Positions 17,049 to 25,746 of a stretch of 33,552 nt of DNA are shown here, piece by piece. The stretch's first letter is position 1. Each line of letters starts with the position of its first letter. The stretch is taken from positions 1-33,552 of the forward strand of contig JAUIDF010000007.1 of the NCBI GenBank assembly GCA_030429125.1. Direction: 5' to 3'. The translations under genes were made by a program, and so were the position numbers. Under the pieces are notes generated by a model. The model did no database searches. It was given only the letters and a program-made list of their open reading frames with translations, and had not been told where the DNA came from. The DNA is from Gammaproteobacteria bacterium. Its GTDB lineage: Bacteria > Pseudomonadota > Gammaproteobacteria > Arenicellales > CAJQKF01.

Positions 17049-17965
17049 GCGCGTGTCGCCGGGCTATCGCCGGCGTCGCGATCTCGCTGGCCGCGGTGAT
17101 GCCGCCATCGATCCATGCGGAAACCCTCGACGCCGCCGCCGAACGGCTGCACGACGAGTATGCCGGTCCCTTCACCGCGGCGACCGGGGACGGGCTCCCG
17201 TTCCGGGTGCAGACCGAGCGCGCCGACGGCGTGGTCGGCTCCCGGGCGCAGTTCCTGCTCGAGGGCGTGCCCTTCGAGCGCTTTCTCGACGTGCTCGGCC
17301 ATGCGTCGGGCTGGTGCGACTCGCTGCTGCTGCATCTCAACGTCAAGACATGCGTGCACGACGACGAGGTCGGGGATCGACTGGTGCTCTACCTGGGTCG
17401 CAAGTACTACGAACACCCGCTGGATTCGATTCGCATCGCCTTCGATTTTCGCGCCGAAGTCGCGCTCGAGGCGATGCGAACGACGCTGACCGCGGACCAG
17501 GGGCCGTACGGGACCTCGAAGTACGTCTTCGTGCTGAACGCGGTGCGCGTTGCCGCGGGCGTGTTCGTCGAGCTCGCGCTGTCCAACGATGTCGGCTATG
17601 CCGGTTCCGTCGTCGACCTGTACCTGAACACGCTGGGCCGATCCAAGATCGGCTTTACCCGGACGGGCAAGACCATCTTCGGCAACCCGCAGTACGTGCG
17701 AGGCCAGGAAGGCGCGGCCGAGCGCAACGTGGTGCGCTACCTGCTGGCGCTCAGGGTGACCCTCGAACACGCCGACACCGATTTCGACCGTCGCGCCATG
17801 GCCTGGTTCGACGCCACCGAGCGTCATCCCCGACAGTTGCGCGAACTCGATCGTGACGAGTACCTGGACATCAAGCGTCGCGAGCGCGAAAACCAGGTGG
17901 CGTTCCAGCGCGCCGCCGACCGCGGCGAGGTCATCGAACGCGTGGCGCCCGGCAAGAATCGCTAG
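17045..17965 (+). CDS. Secreted hypothetical protein
   Basis: 306 aa, signal peptide ending …PPSIHA, ATGA overlap with the metallopeptidase gene. Confidence 0.75.
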   Translation: MSACRRAIAGVAISLAAVMPPSIHAETLDAAAERLHDEYAGPFTAATGDGLPFRVQTERADGVVGSRAQFLLEGVPFERFLDVLGHASGWCDSLLLHLNVKTCVHDDEVGDRLVLYLGRKYYEHPLDSIRIAFDFRAEVALEAMRTTLTADQGPYGTSKYVFVLNAVRVAAGVFVELALSNDVGYAGSVVDLYLNTLGRSKIGFTRTGKTIFGNPQYVRGQEGAAERNVVRYLLALRVTLEHADTDFDRRAMAWFDATERHPRQLRELDRDEYLDIKRRERENQVAFQRAADRGEVIERVAPGKNR

Positions 17966-18018
17966 CGCGCACGGCGCCGGCGCTCAGTGGACGCCGAAGG
18001 GCGGGTGCGGCGGGTGGC

Positions 18019-18378
18019 TCACAGCGCGTGCTGCTCGGTCCAGTCCTTGAGTTGTCCGAGAAAATCCAGGGCGGTCCTGCCGAATGCCGTGATCTCGTAA
18101 GCTACCGCCACCGGCCGGGTGCTGAGAACCCGGCGTTTGACCAGCTTCTGTGATTCCATTTCCTTGAGCCGCTGATCCACCATCTTCTTGCTGGCGCCGC
18201 CCAGCCGTCTCGACAGGTCGTTGAACCGGACGGGTCCGTCCTTGAGGTGCCACAGTATCGATCCCTTCCACTTGCCCCCCAGGATCCGCATGCCGCGTTC
18301 GATGGGGCAGGGTTCGAGGCAGACGCAGGGTGCGGTCTTGCGTTTCGCACCGGTTTCTCCAGCGACTGGGTGTGCCAT
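18019..18378 (-). CDS. HxlR-family winged-helix transcriptional regulator with N-terminal CxCxxxxC
   Basis: APCVCLEPCPIERGMRILGGKWKGSILWHLKDGPVRFNDLSRRLGGASKKMVDQRLKEMESQKLV. Confidence 0.93.
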   Translation of the reverse strand: MAHPVAGETGAKRKTAPCVCLEPCPIERGMRILGGKWKGSILWHLKDGPVRFNDLSRRLGGASKKMVDQRLKEMESQKLVKRRVLSTRPVAVAYEITAFGRTALDFLGQLKDWTEQHAL

Positions 18379-18387
18379 GATCTTGCA

Positions 18388-18422
18388 GGTAACAAAAAGT
18401 ATACTGGTTGTGTCTGGTTACC
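18388..18422. promoter_or_regulatory. Candidate operator: GGTAAC-N23-GTTACC enclosing palindrome AGTATACT (18398-18405)
   Basis: AT-rich segment between divergent HxlR and redoxin genes. Confidence 0.45.
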
Positions 18423-18534
18423 ACGATACCATACCATGAAGCCAGCGGACACGACGCGGGGGCAGCATGCCGGCCCGCTCGGCACGGCGCGCTCGCCGCG
18501 CGACCATCCTTTCACGACCATCCGGAAACCGGGA

Positions 18535-19068
18535 ATGAAACCAGGCAAAATTGAAGCGGGATCTCACTTTCCAGGCATCGAGGCCTCGTCGCTCGAGGGC
18601 AAACGGGTCGCGCTGGACGAACGTCGCGATGGCGCCGACTGGAAAATGGTGGTGGTGTATCGCGGTCGCCATTGCCCGATGTGCACCAGGTACCTCAACG
18701 CGCTGGAGACGTTTCGCAAGGAACTGTCGGACATCGGCATCGACATCGTCGCGGTGTCCGGCGACAGCCGCGAACAGCTTCAGGCGCACCTCGAGAAACT
18801 CGATGTCGGTTTTCCGCTCCTGTATGGCCTGACCATCGAGCAGATGCAGGCCCTCGGCGTGTATATTTCGCATCCGCGTTCGGAACAGGAAACGGATCAT
18901 CCGTTCCCGGAGCCGGGGTTGTTCGTCGTCAACGACGAGGGTCGAGTCCAGGTCGTCGACATATCCAACAACCCCTTTTCCCGGCCGGCGCTGGATCAAC
19001 TCGTGTCGGGCCTGGCCTGGATCCGAAAGCCCGATAACGACTACCCGATTCGCGGGACGTATCCGTAG
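18535..19068 (+). CDS. AhpC/TSA-type redoxin
   Basis: VVVYRGRHCPMCTRYLNALETFRKELSDIGIDIVAVSGDS…PLLYGLT; alternative start at 18436. Confidence 0.9.
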   Translation: MKPGKIEAGSHFPGIEASSLEGKRVALDERRDGADWKMVVVYRGRHCPMCTRYLNALETFRKELSDIGIDIVAVSGDSREQLQAHLEKLDVGFPLLYGLTIEQMQALGVYISHPRSEQETDHPFPEPGLFVVNDEGRVQVVDISNNPFSRPALDQLVSGLAWIRKPDNDYPIRGTYP

Positions 19069-19222
19069 TCGGCACGTGTACGGGGACGACACGGTCGATC
19101 CCGGTACTCGATTTCGCACCGGCATCCTGTCGTTCCGCAAGCGCTGACGGGGTATCCTGACCGGCACGAATAACACGCTCGCGCGACGCGACGGCGGCGC
19201 GCTTCACCCTGGCAATACGACA

Positions 19223-20446
19223 ATGATTCTCTTCAGCACCCGCCAGCGATGGCAAACACCGCTCGTCGTTCTCATCGCCGGCTGTGTCATCGCCACCGTC
19301 GGCTTCGGCGTGCGAGCGAGTTTCGGCCTGTTTCTCGACCCCATGACCGTGGCGCGGGACTGGAGCCGCGAAACCTTCGCCCTTGCCATGGCGATCCAGA
19401 ACCTGCTCTGGGGTATCGGACTGCCGCTGGCGGGCGCGCTGGCAGACAAGTTCGGGCCGGTGGGCGTGATCGTCGTGGGAACCCTGATGTACGCGGCGGG
19501 CGTGTGGGGCATGACCGCCTCGGCCGATCCGCTGATGTTTCAGCTGACCGCGGGCGTGCTCACCGGCACCGGCATCGCCTTTACCGCGTTCTCACTGGCC
19601 ATGGCTTCCATGGTGCGTGTCGTCGGTCCCGAGCGACGAACCCTGGTCCTCGGCCTGGGCACCGCGGCGGGTTCCTTCGGCCAGGTATTGTTTTCTCCGC
19701 TGTCGCAAGGGTTCATCAACGCCTTCGGCTGGTCTGCCGCGCTGTTGTGGCTGGCGGGCCTGTCGCTGTTGATCATTCCGTTTGCCATTGCCCTGCCCAA
19801 CAACCCCGGATTGTCGGATGATCCCGGCGCGAAACAGTCGCTGGCCGATGCGGTGCGCGAGGCGCTGGGTCACCGCGGCTACGTGCTGCTGACCATCGGC
19901 TTCTTCGTCTGCGGCTTCCACGTCGCCTTCATCACGGTGCACTTCCCGGCCTACGTGGTCGACGTGGGGCTCGACGCCTCGGTCGGCGCCTGGTCCATCG
20001 CCCTGGTCGGGCTGATGAACATCGTCGGGTCCTTTCTCTCCGGCATGTTCGGTCAACGCTACAGCATGAAGCTCGGGCTGTCGGGCATCTACTTCCTGCG
20101 TGCCATCGCCATCGCGCTACTGCTGGCATCGCCGAAAACCGGACTGGTCATCTACACGTTCGCCGGCGTCATGGGCGTGCTTTGGCTGTCCACGGTGCCG
20201 CTGACCACCGGCATCGTCGCCCAGGTGTTCGGCGTTCGCTACATGGCCACGCTGTTCGGCATCGTGTTCTTCTCCCACCAGGTCGGCAGCTTCCTCGGCG
20301 TGTGGCTGGGCGGGATGTTGTACGACCGTACCGGCAGCTACGACGGCATGTGGATTGCCGGCATCGTCGTGGGGGTCCTCGCAGCCCTCGTGCACCTGCC
20401 CATCGACGAGCGGCCGCTGCCGCGCCTGCGTGCACGGCCGGCGTGA
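19223..20446 (+). CDS. MFS transporter
   Basis: 12-TM hydrophobic pattern, 'GVRASFGLFLDPMTVARDWSRETFALAMAIQNLLWGIGLPLAGALADKFG'. Confidence 0.93.
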   Translation: MILFSTRQRWQTPLVVLIAGCVIATVGFGVRASFGLFLDPMTVARDWSRETFALAMAIQNLLWGIGLPLAGALADKFGPVGVIVVGTLMYAAGVWGMTASADPLMFQLTAGVLTGTGIAFTAFSLAMASMVRVVGPERRTLVLGLGTAAGSFGQVLFSPLSQGFINAFGWSAALLWLAGLSLLIIPFAIALPNNPGLSDDPGAKQSLADAVREALGHRGYVLLTIGFFVCGFHVAFITVHFPAYVVDVGLDASVGAWSIALVGLMNIVGSFLSGMFGQRYSMKLGLSGIYFLRAIAIALLLASPKTGLVIYTFAGVMGVLWLSTVPLTTGIVAQVFGVRYMATLFGIVFFSHQVGSFLGVWLGGMLYDRTGSYDGMWIAGIVVGVLAALVHLPIDERPLPRLRARPA

Positions 20447-20488
20447 CGATGGCGTTCAACCCCGGCGGTCGACACCCGGAGCGAAACC

Positions 20489-20986
20489 ATGACTGACTAC
20501 CACCTGGCGCAGTTGAACATCGCCGAGATGAAGCACCCGCTCGATTCGCCGCCAATGGCCGACTTCGTCGCCAACCTGGCGCCGGTGAACGCGCTGGCCG
20601 ATACCGCGCCGGGCTTCGTGTGGCGGTTGCAGACAGAGGACGGCGACGCGACGGCCATCGATTTCTTCGGTGGCAACGTCATCGTCAACATGAGCGTGTG
20701 GACCGACGTCGAGGCCCTGCACCGCTTCGTCTACCGCACCGCGCACGCGAAGATCATGGCGCGTCGCAAGGAGTGGTTCGAACGCATTGAAGCAGCCTAC
20801 ACGGTGCTATGGTGGATTGCGGCCGGCACCACGCCGAGCCTGGAAGAGGCGCAGGCGCGCCTCGACCAGCTGCGCGCGCACGGGCCGTCGCCCGAGGCGT
20901 TCACCTTCAAGCAGCCATTTCCGCCGCCGGACGAGACCTCGCGCGAGCCGATCGCGGTGATCGGCCGGCGCCGGTCGGCGTCCTGA
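20489..20986 (+). CDS. DUF3291-like protein
   Basis: YHLAQLNIAEMKHPLDSPPMADFVANLAPVNALADTAPGFVWRLQ…NMSVWTDVEALHRFVYRTAHAKIMARRKEWF. Confidence 0.9.
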   Translation: MTDYHLAQLNIAEMKHPLDSPPMADFVANLAPVNALADTAPGFVWRLQTEDGDATAIDFFGGNVIVNMSVWTDVEALHRFVYRTAHAKIMARRKEWFERIEAAYTVLWWIAAGTTPSLEEAQARLDQLRAHGPSPEAFTFKQPFPPPDETSREPIAVIGRRRSAS

Positions 20987-21021
20987 TACGTCGCCAGGGC
21001 GGGTCGGCGCCTGGTTACGTA
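20987..21021. terminator. Candidate bidirectional terminator hairpin TACGTCGCCAGG…CCTGGTTACGTA
   Basis: 12-nt arms (10 WC, 1 GU, 1 mismatch) spanning the convergent 3' ends. Confidence 0.5.
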
Positions 21022-22097
21022 TTGCCGGTTTCGAGGTCGCCCTCGAACAATCGCTTGAACGCGTCGTACGACGGCATTTTTCTCAGTCGCCCGCCGCGGT
21101 GATCGACGAGCCCGTATCCCGGATTGATCAACTGCCACCAGTAGACGCGCTCGACCCGGCCGCCCTGCCAGGCGATGCGGTAGTAGTCGGTGAGGTAGGC
21201 CGCCTGCGTCGCCTCGTCGACGGTGGAGCGCGGGTGGCCGGAGTTGGGCGTGTAAGGCCGGGTGTCGAGCAGCGGCCAGTTGGTCTCGGTGATCCACAGG
21301 CGCCGCGCGCAGCGGTTGGAGACGGCCAGCATGGCGTCGGCGAGCCGGATCTTGCGCTCGAGGTCGAACACGCCGTACTGGCGGCCGCGGGGCGAGCCGC
21401 GCCGGTTGACATACAGCTGCGCGGCACAGGCGTCGAGGTGGTGGGGGCGGAAGTTGACCAGCGTGCGAAGCGCCACCAGCGGTTCGAAGTCGATCACCGA
21501 CGAGCCGGCGATCTCGATGCCGTCGATATCCGCGAGCGCCTCGGCGGCGCGGTCCGTGAGGTCGAGGGCGTCACCGCTGTGACGGCATCCCCACTTGCTG
21601 CGATTGAAGGCATTGCCGACCTGGAAGGCCGACACGCGCGGCGCCAGCGCGCGGCCGATGTCGTTCACCTGGCGCTGCCAGCGCGCGGGATCCGCGACGC
21701 TGTCGCGGCTTTGCAGGATGTTGACGAGGAAGTCGTGCGAGGGAAATCGTTCCAGCATCGCATGGTAGCGCTCCAGCGCGTCGGCTTCCCAGCAGGGTAC
21801 GCGAAACAGCAGCCGGCGGACGCCGAGCTCGGCCACCAGGTCGGCGATGGCGTCGTCGTACGTGTCGTCGGGCGTCACGCTTAGGCCGACGAAATCGACG
21901 GCGCGAGGCCGCGGCGGCGGCGTGCCCGGCAGGAAGTACCGCGCCGCGACCAGCGGACCGGCCGCGAACAGGGTCGCGCCCACCCGCGCGTACTCCGCGA
22001 GGTTGCCTCGCGCGGCGCGGGCCTTGTGCTCGGCCGGCAGCTTGTAGGGCTGGCAGGAATAGGGATCCCACCAGTCGGGCAGTCGGTCGGGGTTCAC
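21015..22097 (-). CDS. TIM-barrel glycoside-hydrolase-like protein, acid/base Glu apparently replaced
   Basis: 361 codons from GTG overlapping the trmB TGA; 'VSAFQVGNAFNRSKWG' and 'LWITETNWPLLDTRPY' resemble strand 4 and strand 7 motifs of clan-A glycosidases. Confidence 0.65.
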   Translation of the reverse strand: MNPDRLPDWWDPYSCQPYKLPAEHKARAARGNLAEYARVGATLFAAGPLVAARYFLPGTPPPRPRAVDFVGLSVTPDDTYDDAIADLVAELGVRRLLFRVPCWEADALERYHAMLERFPSHDFLVNILQSRDSVADPARWQRQVNDIGRALAPRVSAFQVGNAFNRSKWGCRHSGDALDLTDRAAEALADIDGIEIAGSSVIDFEPLVALRTLVNFRPHHLDACAAQLYVNRRGSPRGRQYGVFDLERKIRLADAMLAVSNRCARRLWITETNWPLLDTRPYTPNSGHPRSTVDEATQAAYLTDYYRIAWQGGRVERVYWWQLINPGYGLVDHRGGRLRKMPSYDAFKRLFEGDLETGNT

Positions 22098-22783
22098 GGC
22101 GAGCGCTTCACCACGATGTCGAACACGCCGTGACCGAGGCGTACGCCGCGACGCTCGTACTTGGTCGGCGGCCGCACGCCCGATCGCGGCGCGAAGCCGT
22201 CCGCGTCGTGCGGGTTGTGCAGCAGCGGCTCGGCGGCGACGATGTCGAGTGCGAATTCGGCGTAGTCGGCCCAGTCGGTCGCGATGACCAACTCTCCGCC
22301 GGGCGCGAGTCGCTCGGCGAGTTGCCGCACGAACGGGGCCTGCAGAAGGCGTCGCTTGTGATGACGCTTCTTCGGCCAGGGATCGGGGAATAACACCAGG
22401 AAGCGGTGCACGGACGCCACCGGCAGGCAGTGACCGACGACGTGTACCGCGTCCAAATGGCTTACCCTGACGTTGCCGAGGCCGGCTTTCTCGATGCCCG
22501 CCAGCAGCTTGCCGACGCCGGGCCGGTAGACCTCGATGCCGATGAAATCGTGATCGGGCCGCGCCGAGGCCATCTCGATCAGCGCGTCCCCGTTGCCGCA
22601 GCCGATCTCGACTTCCAGCGGCGCCACGCGGCCGAACAGCGTTTGCCGGTCGACGACGGTGTCCGGCGCCAGGCCGAAGCGAGGCCACAGCGTATCCAGG
22701 GCCCGCTGCTGACCGGGCGTGATGCGCCCCTCGCGACGCACGAAGCTGCGCACCGGTCGGTGGATGGGTTCAGACGATGTCAC
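22094..22783 (-). CDS. trmB: tRNA (guanine-N7-)-methyltransferase
   Basis: LEVEIGCGNGDALIEMASARPDHDFIGIEVYRPGVGKLL…FPDPWPKKRHHKRRLLQ…GGELVIATDWADYAE; GTG start. Confidence 0.96.
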   Translation of the reverse strand: MTSSEPIHRPVRSFVRREGRITPGQQRALDTLWPRFGLAPDTVVDRQTLFGRVAPLEVEIGCGNGDALIEMASARPDHDFIGIEVYRPGVGKLLAGIEKAGLGNVRVSHLDAVHVVGHCLPVASVHRFLVLFPDPWPKKRHHKRRLLQAPFVRQLAERLAPGGELVIATDWADYAEFALDIVAAEPLLHNPHDADGFAPRSGVRPPTKYERRGVRLGHGVFDIVVKRSP

Positions 22784-22785
22784 GG

Positions 22786-22808
22786 GTGTAAATGTCTATC
22801 GTGTAAAT
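22786..22808 (-). promoter_or_regulatory. Direct repeat ATTTACAC-N7-ATTTACAC abutting the trmB start codon
   Basis: GTGTAAAT on + strand at 22786-22793 and 22801-22808. Confidence 0.4.
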
Positions 22809-22926
22809 CCGGGATTGATCGCGTCGACAGCCGTCGCCGGGAACCACACGGCGCGCTGCGCTCGGACGGGATCATCCGCGGCAGGCGGTCGGCGCGGCCA
22901 TTCGATGCAGCGTTCGAGGCCGGAGT

Positions 22927-23886
22927 TTATCGGCTCGCGCCGACCGATGCGTCCCTGGTTGGCCCGGCCGGCGAGTTTCGTTCCCGGAAAACGCCGTCTG
23001 CGTAGCCCTGGATACCGGCGTCTTCGCGCGCCAGCGCGAGTCTTTTCAGTGCCCAGCAGCAGTACTCGGGATCCCGCTCGATGCCGGCCCAGCGACGGCC
23101 GAGTTTCTGAGCCACCACGGCCGTCGTTCCGCTGCCGAGAAACGGATCGAACACCCAGTCGCCGGCCTTCGAACTGGCCAGCAGGAGCTTGGCGATGAGT
23201 TTCTCCGGTTTCTGCGTGGGGTGGTCGGTATTTTCCGGCATGGACCAGAACGGTACGGTAATGTCGGTCCAGATATTCGAAGGGTGGGTGAACCTGAAAT
23301 TGCCTTCCCTCTCTTCCCGCCAGTCCTTTGGCGCGCCGTTCTCGCGGTACGGCGCCATCACCTTTTTCTTCAGCTTGACGGCCTCGACATCGAAGTAATA
23401 CTTGTCGCCACGGGTGCAGAACCAGATGTCCTCGGTATTGTTCTTCCAGTTGGACCGGGCGCCGCGCCCCTTCTCCCGCTCCCACGTAATGCGGTTTCTG
23501 ACGCGAAAATACCGCTCGAGTATGGGTGCGATCACCACCGAGGTTTTCCAGTCGGCGCACACGTAGACGGATGCCTTTGCCTTCAGGGTCGGAGCCAGGA
23601 CCGCCAGCGTACTTTCGAACCACGTCCTGTAGGCGTCGGCTTCCTGCTTCTTGAAAAGGTTTCCGTTGAAGTTCTTCGACAGGTTGTAGGGCGGATCGAG
23701 AACGAGAAGGTCGACGAACTCGCCGGGCAGGTGGCGGGCCACCTCGAACAGATCCGCGTTCAGCACGCGTCCCGCGAGCGCCTGTGGCGACGTCGGACCC
23801 GCGATCGTGGTCAGCTCGCGAGTCAGGCGCTCGATCTCTTCTGCCGAACAGGTCAGCGTCCTGTTTCTTGATGCGCGCTTTTTCAT
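22927..23886 (-). CDS. DNA methyltransferase (DPPY before FxGxG order; N6-adenine/N4-cytosine type)
   Basis: LDPPYNLSKNFNG…HPTQKPEKLIAKLLLASSKAGDWVFDPFLGSGTTAVVAQKLGRRWAGIERDPEYC; possible earlier start at 23904. Confidence 0.93.
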   Translation of the reverse strand: MKKRASRNRTLTCSAEEIERLTRELTTIAGPTSPQALAGRVLNADLFEVARHLPGEFVDLLVLDPPYNLSKNFNGNLFKKQEADAYRTWFESTLAVLAPTLKAKASVYVCADWKTSVVIAPILERYFRVRNRITWEREKGRGARSNWKNNTEDIWFCTRGDKYYFDVEAVKLKKKVMAPYRENGAPKDWREEREGNFRFTHPSNIWTDITVPFWSMPENTDHPTQKPEKLIAKLLLASSKAGDWVFDPFLGSGTTAVVAQKLGRRWAGIERDPEYCCWALKRLALAREDAGIQGYADGVFRERNSPAGPTRDASVGASR

Positions 23887-23976
23887 CCATCGAGTGTACG
23901 ACACACGCTCGTACTGCGGGACAGGCGTCGATGGCGATACGGCGCTCTATCCGCCGCGACGCCGGTGTTTCGCGCA

Positions 23977-24024
23977 GCCGGGGCGCTTGCGTGGCACGCC
24001 CCGGCCCTGGTTGGCGGGCCGGGG
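23977..24024 (-). promoter_or_regulatory. Two overlapping, mutually exclusive 9-bp GC stems directly after the aldehyde dehydrogenase stop codon
   Basis: GCCGGGGCG (23977-23985)/CGCCCCGGC (23997-24005) and CCCCGGCCC (23999-24007)/GGGCCGGGG (24016-24024). Confidence 0.5.
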
Positions 24025-25464
24025 TCAGGCCGCGCGGTCGCTGACCGCCTTGACCTCGAGAAACTCCTCGATGCCCCAGCGTCCGCCCTCGCGGCCGTTG
24101 CCGGACTGCTTGTAGCCGCCGAAGGGACTGCCGGCCACGCGGGAAGCGCCGTTGATCTGCACCATGCCGCTGCGCAGGCGCCGCGTCACGCGCGCGGCGC
24201 GCGTGTTGTCGCCGGTCTGCAGGTAGGCGGCGAGGCCGTATTGGGTGTCGTTGGCCATCTCGATGCCCTCGGCTTCGTCGTCGAAGGGCGTCATGGTGAG
24301 CACCGGCCCGAAAATCTCCTCGCGGTACAGCGTCATGTCCGGCGTCACGTCGGCGAACACCGTGGGCTTGACGAAGTAGCCGCGACCGAAGCCGTCCGGT
24401 CGGCCGGTACCGCCGGCCACCAGGCGTGCGCCCTCGTCGATGCCGGCCTGGATGAAGGCCTGCACGCGCTCGAACTGTTGTGCCGATACCAGCGGGCCGA
24501 TGTGCTTGCCGCTCTTCGAGGCAAGGTCGACGGCAGCACCCGCGGCGGTCTGCGCGGCAACCTCGACCACCCGCTCGTAGATGTTTCGCTGGACCAACAT
24601 GCGCGCCGGCGCGTTGCACGACTGGCCGGTGTTGTTGAGCACCATCAGCGTGCCCACCTTGGCGGCCCGCTCGACGTCGCAGTCGTCGAACAGCAGGTTG
24701 GGCGACTTGCCGCCGAGTTCGAGGGACAGACGCTTGACCGTGTCCGCGGCCGCCTTGCTCACGGCGATGCCGGCGCGGGTCGAGCCGGTGAAGGAGACCA
24801 CGTCGATACCGGGGTGTTTCGACAGCGCGGCGCCGACGCCCGCGCCGTCGCCGTTGACGAGGTTGAACACGCCCGCGGGAATGCCGGCCTCGTCGACGAA
24901 CTCGGCGAACAGCCTGGCGGACAGCGGCGCGACCTCGGCCGGCTTGAGCACCATGGTGCAGCCGGCGGCCATGGCGGCGCCGACCTTCAGGCAGACCTGG
25001 TTCATCGGCCAGTTCCACGGCGTGATCAGTGCCGCCACGCCGATGGGCTCGTGAATGATGCGCTGGCCGGGGGCGTCTTCGCGCAGCGAGTGCTCGAAGT
25101 CGAAGTCGGCGAGCGCCCTGGAAAATGCCTTCAGATGATCGAGCCCGGCCGCCGCCTGCTGGGTGCGCGCCATGTCGATGGGCGCGCCCATCTCGGTGGA
25201 GATGGCCCTGGCCATGTCGTCGAGTCGCCGCTCGTACACCGCGGCGAGTCGATCGAGGGCGTCGATGCGCAGCTGGCGATCGGTCCAGCCCCAGTCGCCG
25301 AAGGCGCGACGGGCCGCGGCCACGGCGTGGTCGACATCGGCGTCGGTGCCGAGGCTGATGGTCGCGACCGGGTCCTCGGTCGAAGGATCGAAGACGGGGA
25401 AGTCATTGGGGCGCGCGGGTGCGACCCAGGTCCCGTCGATGTAGAAATTCCTGAAGTCCTGCAT
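24025..25464 (-). CDS. NAD(P)-dependent aldehyde dehydrogenase
   Basis: LITPWNWPMNQVCLKVGAAMAAGCTMVLKPAEVAPLSA…SFTGSTRAG…LELGGKSPNLLFDDCD…NNTGQSCNAPAR…EEIFGPVL…PFGGYKQSGNGREGG. Confidence 0.96.
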   Translation of the reverse strand: MQDFRNFYIDGTWVAPARPNDFPVFDPSTEDPVATISLGTDADVDHAVAAARRAFGDWGWTDRQLRIDALDRLAAVYERRLDDMARAISTEMGAPIDMARTQQAAAGLDHLKAFSRALADFDFEHSLREDAPGQRIIHEPIGVAALITPWNWPMNQVCLKVGAAMAAGCTMVLKPAEVAPLSARLFAEFVDEAGIPAGVFNLVNGDGAGVGAALSKHPGIDVVSFTGSTRAGIAVSKAAADTVKRLSLELGGKSPNLLFDDCDVERAAKVGTLMVLNNTGQSCNAPARMLVQRNIYERVVEVAAQTAAGAAVDLASKSGKHIGPLVSAQQFERVQAFIQAGIDEGARLVAGGTGRPDGFGRGYFVKPTVFADVTPDMTLYREEIFGPVLTMTPFDDEAEGIEMANDTQYGLAAYLQTGDNTRAARVTRRLRSGMVQINGASRVAGSPFGGYKQSGNGREGGRWGIEEFLEVKAVSDRAA

Positions 25465-25746
25465 GAAGTCATCCGTTGGTGTCGGTGAAGGGCAGTGCGT
25501 GTCAGTCGCGGGACTCTGTGCGGGCGGGGCGATGCCACGGCTGATCGAGGGTATGTCGGGGCCGGTGGCCTGAGCGTCAACCCCCCGGGCATTCGCGAGT
25601 CGATTCCGGGTTCGGGTGGGGTCCTGGTCGGGTGGATGCGTTGAGATGATCCCGATCCATCCCCAGAAAGATAAATCGACGGGGCCGGCGTGCCGCGCGC
25701 CCGTTTCGCTACAATCCGGCCACGATTCAAACGATCCGTCATACCG

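Noticed and set aside
23965-25488. 507-aa plus-strand ORF antisense to aldehyde dehydrogenase
   Set aside because: Opposite strand has complete ALDH motifs; this frame is an antisense artefact of GC-rich codon usage.
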